Source: Paraburkholderia phytofirmans PsJN (GTDB taxonomy: Bacteria; Pseudomonadota; Gammaproteobacteria; Burkholderiales; Burkholderiaceae). From it: DNA of 64,000 nucleotides. Shown here piece by piece: positions 29,711-39,342 of the stretch. The DNA is taken from assembly GCF_000020125.1 (NCBI RefSeq), contig NC_010681.1, forward strand, positions 3,596,001 to 3,660,000, written 5' to 3'. How positions within the stretch are numbered: the stretch's first letter is position 1; each line of letters starts with the position of its first letter. The notes beneath the pieces were generated by a model that saw nothing but the letters and a program-made list of their open reading frames with translations, was not told the DNA's origin and ran no database searches. The translations under genes were made by a program, and so were the position numbers.

Positions 29711-30592
29711 TCAGCGCGTGAGTGAAAACCGCTGCACGGCCCAGCCGCCGAACACGTTCACGGCCAACCCCGCCATGACCAGCAAAGCGCCTGCGATCTG
29801 CGCCGCGGATAGTTGCTCGTCGAGAAACAGCGACGCCGACGCGAGCCCGACAATCGGCACCAGCAGCGAAAACGGCGCGACCTGGCTCGCCGGATAGCGC
29901 GACAGCAGACGGCTCCACAATCCGTAGCCGATCAGCGTGGCGATAAACGCGAGATACACGATGGCGAAGATCGACGTCGCGCTGATGCCGGACAGCGCCG
30001 CGGCGATCCGCTGCGGACCCTCGAGCGCGTACGACAGCGCGAAAAACGGCAGCGGCGGAATCAGGCTACCCCACACCACCAGCGCGACGAGATCGACCCG
30101 TCCGACCTTCTTCGTGACGATGTTGCCAAGCGCCCACGAGCACGCGGCGCACAAGGTGAGGACAAATCCGGCCAGTGTCATGGCATGGCCGCCTTGTACG
30201 CCGATCACGGCAAGGCCGCCCGCCGCGACCAGCAAACCCACCACATTCGGCAAACGCAACCGCTCGTGCAGGAACATCGCGGCGAAAATCAGCGTGAAGA
30301 ACGCCTGCGCCTGCAACACCAGCGAGGCCAGTCCGGCCGGCATGCCGACATACATGGCCGAGAACAGGAACGCGAACTGGCCGAACGAAATCGTCGCGCC
30401 GTACGCGATCAGCCAGCGCCACGGCAAATTGGGCCGTTTGACGAAAAACACCGCCGGCACGGCAGCGAGCGCAAAGCGCAGCGCGCCGAGCAGCATGGGC
30501 GGCACGCCGTGCAGCCCCACCTTGATCACGACAAAATTGACGCCCCACGCGACGACTACGATCATCGCGAGCAGCAAATCCTTCGGCGACAT
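29711..30592 (-). CDS. eamA: DMT-family exporter, EamA-like (O-acetylserine/cysteine export)
   Basis: 293 residues with ten hydrophobic spans in two EamA repeats. Segments such as VVAWGVNFVVIKVGLH, GMPAGLASLVLQAQAFFT and APFSLLVPIVGLASA closely resemble E. coli EamA (YdeD), which exports cysteine-pathway metabolites. The exact substrate here is inferred. The ATG at 30592 follows TTGGAG and aligns with the E. coli start; a TTG four codons upstream is less likely. Single gene, convergent with amiC. Confidence 0.88.
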   Translation of the reverse strand: MSPKDLLLAMIVVVAWGVNFVVIKVGLHGVPPMLLGALRFALAAVPAVFFVKRPNLPWRWLIAYGATISFGQFAFLFSAMYVGMPAGLASLVLQAQAFFTLIFAAMFLHERLRLPNVVGLLVAAGGLAVIGVQGGHAMTLAGFVLTLCAACSWALGNIVTKKVGRVDLVALVVWGSLIPPLPFFALSYALEGPQRIAAALSGISATSIFAIVYLAFIATLIGYGLWSRLLSRYPASQVAPFSLLVPIVGLASASLFLDEQLSAAQIAGALLVMAGLAVNVFGGWAVQRFSLTR

Positions 30593-30771
30593 GCCGGACT
30601 CCAATTGATTGTTCGATCCGGCAGTTTAGCGGAGGCGGCAGCGTCCGGCACCGCCCCGCGCTACGGATTCCCGGAGCGCCGACATGTCGCCGAGCCGTCG
30701 TCGTTAGGCTCAGCGCAGTAGAATCGTCCATTGAACAAAAATCCCTGCCCACCATTCCAACCGAGCCTGCC

Positions 30772-31647
30772 ATGTCCTCCTCGATCAAAGCAGTCCTCAA
30801 ACCGCATCTGCGCGACGTCGGCAGTCTGAGCGTGCGGCGCGTGCTGCCGGCCATGGCGGCGCGCCTGATCGGCCCGTTCATCTTCTTCGATCACATGGGC
30901 CCGGCCACTCTCGAACCGGGCGTGGGCCTCGACGTGCGGCCGCATCCGCATATCGGTCTGGCCACGGTGACCTATCTGTTCGAAGGCGCGATCATGCACC
31001 GCGACAGCCTGGGCTCGATGCAAAAAATCGTCCCCGGCGACGTCAACTGGATGACGGCCGGGCGCGGCATCGTCCACTCCGAGCGCACGCCGGACGAGGA
31101 CCGCGCGAGCGGCCAGACCATGCACGGCATTCAAACGTGGGTCGCGCTGCCGCTCGACGACGAAGAGATCGAGCCGTCGTTCGCGCATCACGCCGCCGAC
31201 ACGCTGCCGGTGGTCGAGCGCAACGGCGTCACGCTGCGCGTGATCGCGGGCACGGCGTTCGGCGCAACCTCGCCGGTCGCGACGTTCTCCGGCACGCTCT
31301 ATGTGGCCGGCGAATTCGCGCCGGGCGGCGCCTTCGCGCTCGAACCGGAACACGAGGAACGCGGTGTCTATCTCGTCGACGGCGATCTGGAGATCGACGG
31401 CACGTCGCTCGAAGTCGGCCAGATGGCGGTGCTCGCGCTCGACGAAACGGTGACGCTGGCGAGCACCCACGGCGCGCGTGTCATGCTGCTCGGCGGCGAA
31501 AAGCTGGATGGCGAGCGCTTCATCGAGTGGAATTTCGTTGCCAGTTCGCGTGAGAAAATCGAAGCCGCGAAGCTGGCGTGGACCAATCAGGAAATGGGCA
31601 AGGTGCCGGGCGAAACCGAATGGATTCCGCTGCCCGAGCGCAAATGA
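30772..31647 (+). CDS. Pirin family protein (quercetinase-like bicupin)
   Basis: 291-residue bicupin. The first cupin has the metal set HPHIG (two His), His in IVHSERT and Glu in the same segment, matching iron-binding pirins. The C-terminal pirin domain runs to the end. Bacterial pirins include quercetin 2,3-dioxygenases and regulators of central metabolism; which applies here is unknown. Single gene, followed by the thioredoxin-like gene. Confidence 0.9.
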   Translation: MSSSIKAVLKPHLRDVGSLSVRRVLPAMAARLIGPFIFFDHMGPATLEPGVGLDVRPHPHIGLATVTYLFEGAIMHRDSLGSMQKIVPGDVNWMTAGRGIVHSERTPDEDRASGQTMHGIQTWVALPLDDEEIEPSFAHHAADTLPVVERNGVTLRVIAGTAFGATSPVATFSGTLYVAGEFAPGGAFALEPEHEERGVYLVDGDLEIDGTSLEVGQMAVLALDETVTLASTHGARVMLLGGEKLDGERFIEWNFVASSREKIEAAKLAWTNQEMGKVPGETEWIPLPERK

Positions 31648-31779
31648 GCCATGCAAATTAGCTGCGCACGTAAGCAGCGCAGATAAGCATCGCCAATGAG
31701 CGCAAGCGGTTCGGGCAGCATTGAATCCCCGGTGTTCGGCCCCAAATAGTCAACAGACCGTTTTATCGACGAGGACGCA

Positions 31780-32628
31780 ATGGACACCACTCTGGCCACT
31801 TTCGAACAGGACGTCATCACGGCGTCGACACTGGCCCCCGTGCTGGTCGATTTCTGGGCGCCCTGGTGTGGCCCGTGCAAGACCCTCGGCCCGATGCTGG
31901 AAAAGCTCGAAGCCGAAGCCGCCGGCAAATGGAAGCTCGTGAAGGTGAACGTAGACGAGAACCAGGAACTGGCCGCGCACTTCCAGGTGCGCAGCATTCC
32001 GCACGTCATGGCTTTTGCCGACGGCCGGCCGGTCGATCAGTTCGTCGGCGTGCTGCCGGAAGGACAGTTGCGCGAGTTTATCGAGCGGCTCGTGCCGCAA
32101 GGCGCGGACGCCGCGCGTCTCGAAGCGCAAGCCGCGCTGGCCGAAGGCCGCCGCGAAGATGCGTACGACGCGCTGCAAGCCGCCCTCGCCTACGACCCGG
32201 GTTTCGACGAAGCGCGCATGGATCGCATTGAAATGCTGCTCGAAGACAATCGTCTCGACGAAGCGCGCAACGAAGTCGATCTGCTGTCGCCGAAAACGAC
32301 TCAAGGTATCGACGCGCGTTTCAACGCGATCAAGACACGCCTCGACGCCGTGGACGCCGCCGCGGATCTGCCGCCCACCGATGCGCTGGAAGCGAAGGTC
32401 GCGGCCGACCCGGACGATCTCGAAGCGCGTTTCGATCTGGCCAGCGCGTTTATCGCGCGCCGCAAATACGCGGAAGCGCTCGAACATTTGCTGGCGATCG
32501 TGCAACGCGACCGTACGTTCCGCGACGATATCGGCCGTAAGACGATGCTGTCGGTATTCGATCTGGCCGCGCATCAGCCGGAACTGGTGTCGCAATGGCG
32601 GCGCAAGCTGAGCGCTTCGTTGTTCTGA
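31780..32628 (+). CDS. cnoX: Thioredoxin-domain co-chaperone with TPR tail (CnoX/YbbN family)
   Basis: 282 residues: an N-terminal thioredoxin fold with WCGPCK (Cys30, Cys33) and cis-Pro SIPHV, then TPR-like helices and the C-terminal tetratricopeptide domain of YbbN. E. coli CnoX lacks the first active-site cysteine; here both are present, so disulfide reductase activity is expected, as in Caulobacter-type CnoX. In the family it protects substrates of GroEL and DnaK under oxidative stress. GAGGA precedes the ATG. Confidence 0.88.
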   Translation: MDTTLATFEQDVITASTLAPVLVDFWAPWCGPCKTLGPMLEKLEAEAAGKWKLVKVNVDENQELAAHFQVRSIPHVMAFADGRPVDQFVGVLPEGQLREFIERLVPQGADAARLEAQAALAEGRREDAYDALQAALAYDPGFDEARMDRIEMLLEDNRLDEARNEVDLLSPKTTQGIDARFNAIKTRLDAVDAAADLPPTDALEAKVAADPDDLEARFDLASAFIARRKYAEALEHLLAIVQRDRTFRDDIGRKTMLSVFDLAAHQPELVSQWRRKLSASLF

Positions 32629-32648
32629 TCTGACTGGATCAATCGATA

Positions 32649-32703
32649 TTCAGGCGCGGCGCCCGAGCCGCGCCTGAATGCGCCGCGGCACTCGTCGCGG
32701 CGC
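32649..32703. terminator. Two adjacent stem-loops between convergent genes
   Basis: Stem 1 is TTCAGGCGCGGC / GCCGCGCCTGAA (32649-32678). Stem 2 is GCGCCGCG / CGCGGCGC (32680-32703). There is no T-tract, so they may act as Rho-type boundaries or mRNA 3' ends rather than classic terminators. Confidence 0.45.
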
Positions 32704-32711
32704 GAATCACC

Positions 32712-33569
32712 TCAAGCCGTCGCCTGCTTCGCCAATGCCCGCAGCACATGCGCGGCTGCAGCAAATCCGAAGCTCGCCGTCACACACACGCTCGAACCGA
32801 ATCCCGCGCAGTTCAAACCGACCGGCCCGGTGTGGCCCGGCGACGTGGTGACGTGCTCGGCCTCCTCGTCGATATCGCAAACGGCAGCTTCCGGGTAGAT
32901 CAACGGTTCGTCGGAATACACCGCGCTCACCTTGAACTTCGCCTTCGGGCCACGCGGAAAACCGTGCTGTTTGCGCAGTTGTCCGCGCACTTTCGACAGT
33001 AAGGGATCCTGGATCGTCAGCGCCAGATCGTCTATGCGAATGCGCGTCGGGTCGAGTTGGCCACCTGCGCCGCCGATCGTGATCAACGGCTGCTTCTTCT
33101 CCACGCACCATGCGATCAACGCGGTCTTGGTGCGCACACTGTCGATCGCATCGATCACATAGTCGAAGCCGCCACCGAGCGTCGACTCGAAGTTATCCGG
33201 CTCGACGAAGTCCTCGATCAGGCGCACGTCGCAAAACGGATTGATCGCCGCAATGCGTTCGGCCATGGCTTCGACCTTCGGTTTTCCGTAGTTGCCGTCG
33301 AGCGCGTGGATCTGCCGGTTAGTGTTGCTCTCGGCGACGTTGTCGAGATCGATCAGCGTCAGCGTGCCGACCGCGCTGCGCGCTAGCGCCTCGGCCACCC
33401 ACGACCCGACGCCGCCAATGCCGATCACCGCGACGTGCGCGCCTTCGAACGCGGCGAGCGCCGGCGCGCCGTACAAACGCGCGATGCCGCCGAAACGCCG
33501 CTCACGGTCAGCGGTTTCTTTCCCGTCGAGGCTGGTAGTAAGATCGGTTTGCGCGGTGGTGCTGGACAT
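32712..33569 (-). CDS. tcdA: tRNA threonylcarbamoyladenosine dehydratase
   Basis: E1-like enzyme (CsdL/YgdL) that cyclises t6A37 to ct6A using ATP. 285 residues with the ERRFGGIARLYG start, ATP-binding GIGGVGSWVAEALARS, DLDNVAESNTNRQ and DAIDSVRTK. A C-terminal hydrophobic AAAHVLRALA segment follows. Acts downstream of the TsaE pathway encoded 5 kb away. The N-terminal 20 residues are not conserved. Confidence 0.92.
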   Translation of the reverse strand: MSSTTAQTDLTTSLDGKETADRERRFGGIARLYGAPALAAFEGAHVAVIGIGGVGSWVAEALARSAVGTLTLIDLDNVAESNTNRQIHALDGNYGKPKVEAMAERIAAINPFCDVRLIEDFVEPDNFESTLGGGFDYVIDAIDSVRTKTALIAWCVEKKQPLITIGGAGGQLDPTRIRIDDLALTIQDPLLSKVRGQLRKQHGFPRGPKAKFKVSAVYSDEPLIYPEAAVCDIDEEAEHVTTSPGHTGPVGLNCAGFGSSVCVTASFGFAAAAHVLRALAKQATA

Positions 33570-33795
33570 GATGGCAGGGCTCGGTGATCAGGCAAAAACA
33601 CGAAGTGGCGACGCAAAGGCGTACGCAACCCCGTATTTTGCCTGAAGGCGTCGAAGTACATCGCCGCGAACAGCGCGGCACCGAGAGCCACATACGCCGG
33701 CATGCATAGCGCACCGCGCCGGACCTTGATGTGGTTGCAGGCAAAAAATTAGCGGCTTAGCTATACTGATTGAACTGTAGCGTTCGCATAAGAAC

Positions 33796-34437
33796 ATGAC
33801 CTCACTCGCCGAACTTCGAAAAAACTATTCGCTGGGTTCTTTGGACGTTGCCGATATCGACCGTAACCCGTTTCGTCAATTCGATACGTGGTTTCAACAA
33901 GCGGTCGACGCCAAATTGCCCGAACCGAATACCATGACGCTGGCCACGGTCGACTCGCGTGGCCGGCCGTCGGCGCGTATTGTCCTGATCAAGGGCGTCG
34001 ACGAGCGGGGCTTCGTGTTCTTCACCAATTACGAAAGCCGTAAAGGCCGTGAACTGGCCGCCAATCCGTACGCCAGCCTGCTTTTCTACTGGATCGAACT
34101 CGAACGCCAGGTGCGTGTGGAAGGCCGCATCGTCAAAACCAGCGCGGAAGAAAGCGACGCGTATTTCGCATCGCGCCCGCTCGGTTCACGCATCGGTGCA
34201 TGGGCCTCGAATCAGAGTCAGCTAATTGAAAGCCGTTCGCAGCTCGAAACACGCGAACGCGAAATCAGCTTGCAATACGGCGACCAGCCACCGCGCCCAC
34301 CGCACTGGGGCGGGTATCGTTTGGTGCCCGAAGCAATCGAATTCTGGCAGGGCCGGCCGTCACGCCTTCACGACCGCTTGCTCTACACGCGCTCAGACGA
34401 ACACAGCGACTGGCAAATCTCCCGCCTATCGCCTTGA
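33796..34437 (+). CDS. pdxH: Pyridoxamine 5'-phosphate oxidase
   Basis: FMN enzyme that makes pyridoxal 5'-phosphate. 213 residues with the [30 protein letters not shown] region interrupted only by normal variation, [21 protein letters not shown] and the C-terminal RLHDRL and WQISRLSP ends. Full length. A TATACT hexamer at 33762-33767 is a candidate -10 just upstream. Kynureninase, encoded 6 kb away, uses the PLP this enzyme makes. Confidence 0.95.
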   Translation: MTSLAELRKNYSLGSLDVADIDRNPFRQFDTWFQQAVDAKLPEPNTMTLATVDSRGRPSARIVLIKGVDERGFVFFTNYESRKGRELAANPYASLLFYWIELERQVRVEGRIVKTSAEESDAYFASRPLGSRIGAWASNQSQLIESRSQLETREREISLQYGDQPPRPPHWGGYRLVPEAIEFWQGRPSRLHDRLLYTRSDEHSDWQISRLSP

Positions 34438-34578
34438 ATCGAAATACAACGCCGCAACCGCGTTGCCAACGCAGCAGCGCGCGGCGGCCGGATGGCAACT
34501 CGCGGCATGGGAGTCGCGCCGCACGGAGCTGCGATCCACACAGGCTTTGCTTTAATTCAACGGACACGGAGAGATCAC

Positions 34579-35793
34579 ATGTTCTGGGAGAAGAAGCTGG
34601 CGCAGTGGGTGGAAGAGGTAAAAACCAGGGCTAACGTTCCCGCACGCCTCGTGCTGTGGGACGGTCAGCAACATGACTTCGGGCAGTTCGCGGCGCCCCA
34701 GGTCACACTACATGTCAAAAGCGCGACGGCGCTGCCCTATCTGCTCGAACCGAGCCTCGACAATCTCGGCGAGGCGTACGTGAAGGGCAAGATCGACATT
34801 GAAGGCAAACTGTCGGACATCATCAATATCGGCTACCAGCTGGCGCGCAATACCGTCACCAGCGCGGGCAAGCTGGCGCGCGTGCGGCGCTACTTCAATC
34901 ATTCGAAAGCCTCGGACAAGAAGGCGATCCAGTATCACTACGACGTCTCGAACGAGTTCTACAAGCTGTGGCTCGACGAGAACATGGTGTACTCGTGTGC
35001 GTACTTCGAGAACGGCGACGAAGATCTTCCTACCGCGCAGATCAAGAAGATCGACCACATCCTCACCAAGATCCAGTTGCAACCCGGGCAGCGCCTGCTC
35101 GATATCGGCTGCGGCTGGGGCGCGCTCGTGCTGCGCGCGGCGCAGAAGTTCGGCGCGCAGTGTGTGGGCGTCACGCTCTCGCAGAACCAGTTCGATCTCG
35201 CTACCGCACGCGTGAAAGCGGCGGGTCTGGAAGGCCAGATCGAGATTCGTCTGCAGGATTATCGCGACGTCGAAGGGCAATTCGATCGCATCACGAGCGT
35301 CGGCATGTTCGAGCACGTGGGCCGCAAGAATCTGCCGGGCTACTTCGAGAAAATCCGCGACCTGCTGGTCGACGACGGCATCGCCATGAATCACGGCATT
35401 ACGTCGAGCGATTCGGACAGCGGCGAGACCGCGCTCGGCGGCGGCGAATTCATCGACCGCTATGTGTTTCCGGACGGTGAGCTGCCGCATATCAGTCTCG
35501 CGCTCGAATCGATGCAGCGCGGCGGGCTCGAAGCGGTTGACGTCGAAAGCCTGCGCCGTCACTATGCGCACACGCTGGACATCTGGGCGGAGAATTTCGA
35601 AGCGCATGCGGAAGAAGCCCGCAAGCTCGTCGACGACGAGAAATTCCGCATCTGGCGCGTGTACCTCGCCGGTTGCGCCTACGCTTTCGAAAACGACGAC
35701 GTCTCGATCTACCAGGTGGTCTGCCGCAAAGCCGGCCGCAGCGCGAAAACCCTGCCGTGGTCGCGCCGCTTCATGTACGACAAACCGCTGTGA
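34579..35793 (+). CDS. cfa: Cyclopropane-fatty-acyl-phospholipid synthase
   Basis: Adds a methylene bridge from S-adenosylmethionine to unsaturated phospholipid acyl chains, hardening membranes in stationary phase or acid. 404 residues from the ATG at 34579, preceded by GGAGAG. SAM site LDIGCGWGALV (about 175), YDVSNEFYKLWLD, MVYSCAYF and the FEHVG motif. The C-terminal lipid-site residues (VYLAGCAYAF) are intact. An upstream in-frame ATG at 34492 would add non-family residues. Confidence 0.94.
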   Translation: MFWEKKLAQWVEEVKTRANVPARLVLWDGQQHDFGQFAAPQVTLHVKSATALPYLLEPSLDNLGEAYVKGKIDIEGKLSDIINIGYQLARNTVTSAGKLARVRRYFNHSKASDKKAIQYHYDVSNEFYKLWLDENMVYSCAYFENGDEDLPTAQIKKIDHILTKIQLQPGQRLLDIGCGWGALVLRAAQKFGAQCVGVTLSQNQFDLATARVKAAGLEGQIEIRLQDYRDVEGQFDRITSVGMFEHVGRKNLPGYFEKIRDLLVDDGIAMNHGITSSDSDSGETALGGGEFIDRYVFPDGELPHISLALESMQRGGLEAVDVESLRRHYAHTLDIWAENFEAHAEEARKLVDDEKFRIWRVYLAGCAYAFENDDVSIYQVVCRKAGRSAKTLPWSRRFMYDKPL

Positions 35794-35865
35794 TACGGTT
35801 GCGCCGCGGCGCCGTGCATGAGCGGGCGACGTGGCGCAAACCCTTGAACAGCAGGTCGAACACCG

Positions 35866-37335
35866 ATGGACCCAAGCGGGACAAGCGAAGTTGAACAGCC
35901 GCTCGAGAGCGAAGCTCGCGCCGATGGCGAAGGCGTGCAGTTCGATCTGTTCGGGATGCCGGTAGATACGGCGACGGCAAAGGGCGATGGCGCGGTGAAG
36001 TCGTCGCGTGGGACGAGCGGGGCCACTGGCACTGCTGCGACCGCCGTAGCCGCTGGGGCGGACGCTGACGCCGCTCGGCAGAATCAGCAGAGCGTCGAAC
36101 AGGCAAGCTCGCCAGCTAACGCATCCGCGCCACCCGCCACCGCGACGCCGCCCGAGCGCCAGCGTCAGCCGCGCGCGATAAAGGCCCGAGACGTCGGCTC
36201 TTTGTGGCAGGAGGACGATGCCGTAGCGCCAGCCAACACCGTCCCCGTGCCCGGAACCATTACCGCGCCCGCCTCCGCCAACGCCCCCACAAAACGCCGC
36301 GTTCGCGAAATCGTCGCCGCCCCGCCCTCGCCCGAACTTCTCGCGCTGGCGGCGCAACTACCGTCGCAAATCCACCTCGGCACTTCGACCTGGTCGTTTC
36401 CGGGCTGGAACGGTATCGTCTATGGCGACGAGTACAGCAACAGCAAACTGTCGCGTGAGGGCCTCACGGCCTACGGCGCGCATCCGCTGCTGAAGACGGT
36501 CAGCATCGACCGGTCGTTTTATCAGGCGCTCACGGTCACCGAGTATTTGCGTTACGCGCAGCAGGTGCCCGAGCATTTCCGCTTCATCGTGAAAGCCCCG
36601 ATGACGATCACCGACGCCACCGTGCGCGCCGAACGCGGCGAACCGGTCTCGATGAATCCGTGCTTTCTGAACGCGCAAATGGCGATCGACGATTTCGTCA
36701 CGCCTTGTCTCGAAGGGCTCGGCGCCAAAGCCGGCGCGCTCGTGTTCCAGCTTTCGCCGCTGCCGGATCAGATGCTCGCGCAGCCGGCGGTGTTCATCGA
36801 ACGGCTGGCCGAATTTCTGATGGCCTTGCCGAAGTTGCCGGACAGCGCCTGCTACGCGATCGAAATCCGTGATGCGAGCCTGCTTACGCCGCGCTTCATC
36901 CGTACGCTCAAAACGGCGGGCGTGCGCTATTGCGTCGGGATTCATGCGCGCATGCCCGATCCGTTGCGTCAGGCCGCGGCGCTTGCGTTGCTGGACGGTG
37001 AACCGGCCGGGCCGCTGATCGTGCGCTGGAGCCTGCACGGCGGCTTCAAATACGAACAGGCGAAGGCCAAGTACGAACCGTTCAACCAGTTGGTCGATGA
37101 GGACCCGGCGACCCGCGCGTCACTCGCCGAACTGGCCGCGCGCTATGCGCTGGCCGGCCAGCCGGTGGTGATCGCGATCAACAATAAAGCGGAAGGCTCG
37201 GCGCCGCTGAGTTGTGTGGAGCTGGCGCGGGCGATCATCGACGCGTATGCACGGCTCGCTCATGAACATGAGCACGACGATCACGAGCCTCCGTCATCTG
37301 AAGAGAACGAGCAGCCGCCTGGCTCCGGCGCCTGA
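35866..37335 (+). CDS. DUF72 family protein with long disordered N-terminus
   Basis: 489 residues. Residues about 166-470 are a DUF72 TIM-barrel-like domain (IHLGTSTWSFPGW, KTVSIDRSFYQ, FRFIVKAP, YAIEIRD, RWSLHGG). The first 165 residues are Ala/Pro/Thr-rich and probably unfolded, and contain VQFDLFG at 24-30, which resembles a beta-clamp binding peptide. The C-terminus is acidic and His-rich (HEHEHDDHE). DUF72 has no established activity. Follows cfa by 72 bases. The start is uncertain because the ribosome site is weak. Confidence 0.78.
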   Translation: MDPSGTSEVEQPLESEARADGEGVQFDLFGMPVDTATAKGDGAVKSSRGTSGATGTAATAVAAGADADAARQNQQSVEQASSPANASAPPATATPPERQRQPRAIKARDVGSLWQEDDAVAPANTVPVPGTITAPASANAPTKRRVREIVAAPPSPELLALAAQLPSQIHLGTSTWSFPGWNGIVYGDEYSNSKLSREGLTAYGAHPLLKTVSIDRSFYQALTVTEYLRYAQQVPEHFRFIVKAPMTITDATVRAERGEPVSMNPCFLNAQMAIDDFVTPCLEGLGAKAGALVFQLSPLPDQMLAQPAVFIERLAEFLMALPKLPDSACYAIEIRDASLLTPRFIRTLKTAGVRYCVGIHARMPDPLRQAAALALLDGEPAGPLIVRWSLHGGFKYEQAKAKYEPFNQLVDEDPATRASLAELAARYALAGQPVVIAINNKAEGSAPLSCVELARAIIDAYARLAHEHEHDDHEPPSSEENEQPPGSGA

Positions 37336-37362
37336 GTAACGCGCAAGTCGCCGCTCATGCCG

Positions 37363-37911
37363 TTAGCTCGCCCTGATCCGGTGAGCAAACTGCTGACGGA
37401 ACTTCGCCACTTTCGGCGCCACTACGAACGAGCAGTAGCCCTGATTCGGGTGCCGCGCAAAATAGTTCTGGTGATAAGCCTCGGCGGGCCAGTAATTGCC
37501 GTCGAGCGGCAGCACTTGTGTGACGATCTGGCCGTCGTAAATACCTTGTTCACCGATCTCGCGAATTGCCTGCAGCGCCGTTTCCCGCTGCGCGTCGGAA
37601 TGCGTGAAGACCACCGAGCGGTATTGCGTGCCGACGTCGTTGCCCTGCCGGTTCAACTGCGTCGGATCGTGGATCGCGAAGAAGATATCGAGAATCTCGC
37701 GATAGCTGATCTTCGCCGGATCGAAGTCGATTTTCACGACTTCGGCATGGCCGGTTTCGCCGTCGCACACCTGCTCGTAGGTCGGACGCTGGGTCTGGCC
37801 GCCCGCGTAGCCCGACTCCACCGCGTTCACGCCGTCGACGCCCAGGTACACCGCTTCGAGGCACCAGAAACACCCGCCACCCAGAGTGGCGACTTCGCCT
37901 GTCTGACTCAT
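37363..37911 (-). CDS. msrA: Peptide-methionine (S)-S-oxide reductase
   Basis: Repairs oxidised methionine (S epimer). 182 residues from the ATG at 37911 with AAGGAG upstream. Catalytic Cys14 lies in GGCFWC. The motifs SGYAGG, YEQVCDGETGHAE and the NYFARHPNQGYC end are intact, including a late resolving Cys. Longer in-frame readings (to 38016) add a non-family leader without a convincing signal peptide, so a cytoplasmic enzyme is expected. Confidence 0.95.
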   Translation of the reverse strand: MSQTGEVATLGGGCFWCLEAVYLGVDGVNAVESGYAGGQTQRPTYEQVCDGETGHAEVVKIDFDPAKISYREILDIFFAIHDPTQLNRQGNDVGTQYRSVVFTHSDAQRETALQAIREIGEQGIYDGQIVTQVLPLDGNYWPAEAYHQNYFARHPNQGYCSFVVAPKVAKFRQQFAHRIRAS

Positions 37912-38168
37912 GCTGCTCGCTCCTTCAAACACATAGTCGGCCGATGCCGGTCCACGGTTCGCCGCAACGCTCATGCCACCATCCGAGCCTTCCAGCTTAG
38001 CGGCTTTTTCATTCACCGGCTCGGGTCGCGGCCGATCCGCCGCGATTGCAGTTAAAATTGGGGCAAATCGACGATTTTCACTATGACTTTCGAATCATTT
38101 GTTTCCAGCGGCACGCGAGATGGGTTCAGCCCGGCGCTCCCCCGGTTTGCGCCAGGGACCGGCGCCCG

Positions 38169-38678
38169 ATGAAGCACGCCAGCCCGCCCAACTTCGACCA
38201 GAACGCCTTCAAACAGGCGCTCAGCCAATTTGCCACCGGCGTCACCGTTATTACAACGCGCGCGGCGTCCGGCCAGTTGATCGGCATCACGGCCAGCTCA
38301 TTCAATTCGGTTTCGCTCAATCCGCCGCTCGTGCTATGGAGTTTGGCCACGCGTTCGGCGTCGATGCCGGTGTTTCGCGCCAACAGTCACTACGTGGTCA
38401 ATGTGCTGGCTTCGTCGCAGCTCGATTTGTGCAAGCGCTTTGCGACCGTGAAGGGCGATCGCTTCGAAGGCGTTTCGCACGCGGAAGGCGACACCGGCAT
38501 GCCGGTGCTCGACGGCGCGCTTGCCTGGTTCGAATGCCATAACCGCAGCCGTTACGACGAAGGCGACCACGTGATTTTTGTCGGCGAAGTGGAGCGTTGC
38601 GGCGTGCACGAGAATGCCGCGAAGATGTCACCGCTGGTGTTTCAGAACGGCTTGTTTCACCGACTCGACGCGCTTTGA
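38169..38678 (+). CDS. Flavin reductase-like protein
   Basis: 169 residues of the flavin reductase (FMN-binding split-barrel) family: FATGVTVITT, GITASSFNSVSLNPPLVLW, FRANSHYVVNVL and DHVIFVGEVE. Such proteins supply reduced FMN or FAD to two-component monooxygenases. No monooxygenase is adjacent, so the partner is unknown. AGGGA before the ATG at 38169. Its 3' end lies 18 bases from that of the Lrp-type gene, so the two are convergent. Confidence 0.87.
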   Translation: MKHASPPNFDQNAFKQALSQFATGVTVITTRAASGQLIGITASSFNSVSLNPPLVLWSLATRSASMPVFRANSHYVVNVLASSQLDLCKRFATVKGDRFEGVSHAEGDTGMPVLDGALAWFECHNRSRYDEGDHVIFVGEVERCGVHENAAKMSPLVFQNGLFHRLDAL

Positions 38679-38696
38679 ACGCGCCGGCGCGCCCAA

Positions 38697-39212
38697 TCAG
38701 CGATCGTTGTGCGCGGCGCTATGCCCACCGGTTTTCTTCACCAGCGAAACCGGCACGCCCGAATCTTCCTTGAGCGTCTGCAGCACGATATTCGAACGAA
38801 TATCCATCACGCCCGGCGCCTTGTAGAGACGCTGCAGCACGAAATCCGAATAATGTTTGAGATTGTGCGCGAGGACTCGCAGCAGATAGTGCGTCTCGCC
38901 GGTCACGACGAACGCGCCGACCACTTCCGGCCAGTCGCGCACCGCTTCCGCGAAGCGCTCGTGCCAGTTCTCCTGGTCGTTGCGCATGGACACCTGCACG
39001 AACGCTTCCAGTTCGAAACCCAGCACTTCTCGATTAAGACACGCGCGGTAGTGTTCGATGACGCCCTGCTCTTCGAGCAGGCGCAGGCGTCGTAGACAGG
39101 CTGACGGCGAGAGCGAAATGCGCTCCGCGAGGTCGAGATTGCTGATCCGTCCTTCTTGCTGAAGCACCGTCAAGATACGGCAATCGGTGGCGTCGAGCGA
39201 GATCGCGTTCAT
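38697..39212 (-). CDS. kynR: Lrp/AsnC-family regulator of the kynurenine operon
   Basis: 171 residues: N-terminal winged helix (RISNLDLAERISLSPSACLRRLRLLEEQGVI, about 18-50) and C-terminal RAM ligand domain. Divergent from kynB with 130 bases between, the position of KynR in Pseudomonas, where it activates kyn genes in response to kynurenine. GGGAGA precedes the ATG. The family is certain; the name rests on position. Confidence 0.85.
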   Translation of the reverse strand: MNAISLDATDCRILTVLQQEGRISNLDLAERISLSPSACLRRLRLLEEQGVIEHYRACLNREVLGFELEAFVQVSMRNDQENWHERFAEAVRDWPEVVGAFVVTGETHYLLRVLAHNLKHYSDFVLQRLYKAPGVMDIRSNIVLQTLKEDSGVPVSLVKKTGGHSAAHNDR

Positions 39213-39342
39213 ATTCGGTCTCCCTTTCCCGTTTGAATCAAATTATGTTCCAAGACACGGCGCAGAAGGAGATTTTTTCGCAATCACATTTCGCGGCAAG
39301 CCACCTATCATTCCCGGATAGACACAAACCGCCGATGCGACT

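Noticed and set aside
34708..36357. A 549-codon frame antisense to cfa and the DUF72 gene
   Set aside because: No family resemblance and biased composition; it spans two well-supported plus-strand genes.
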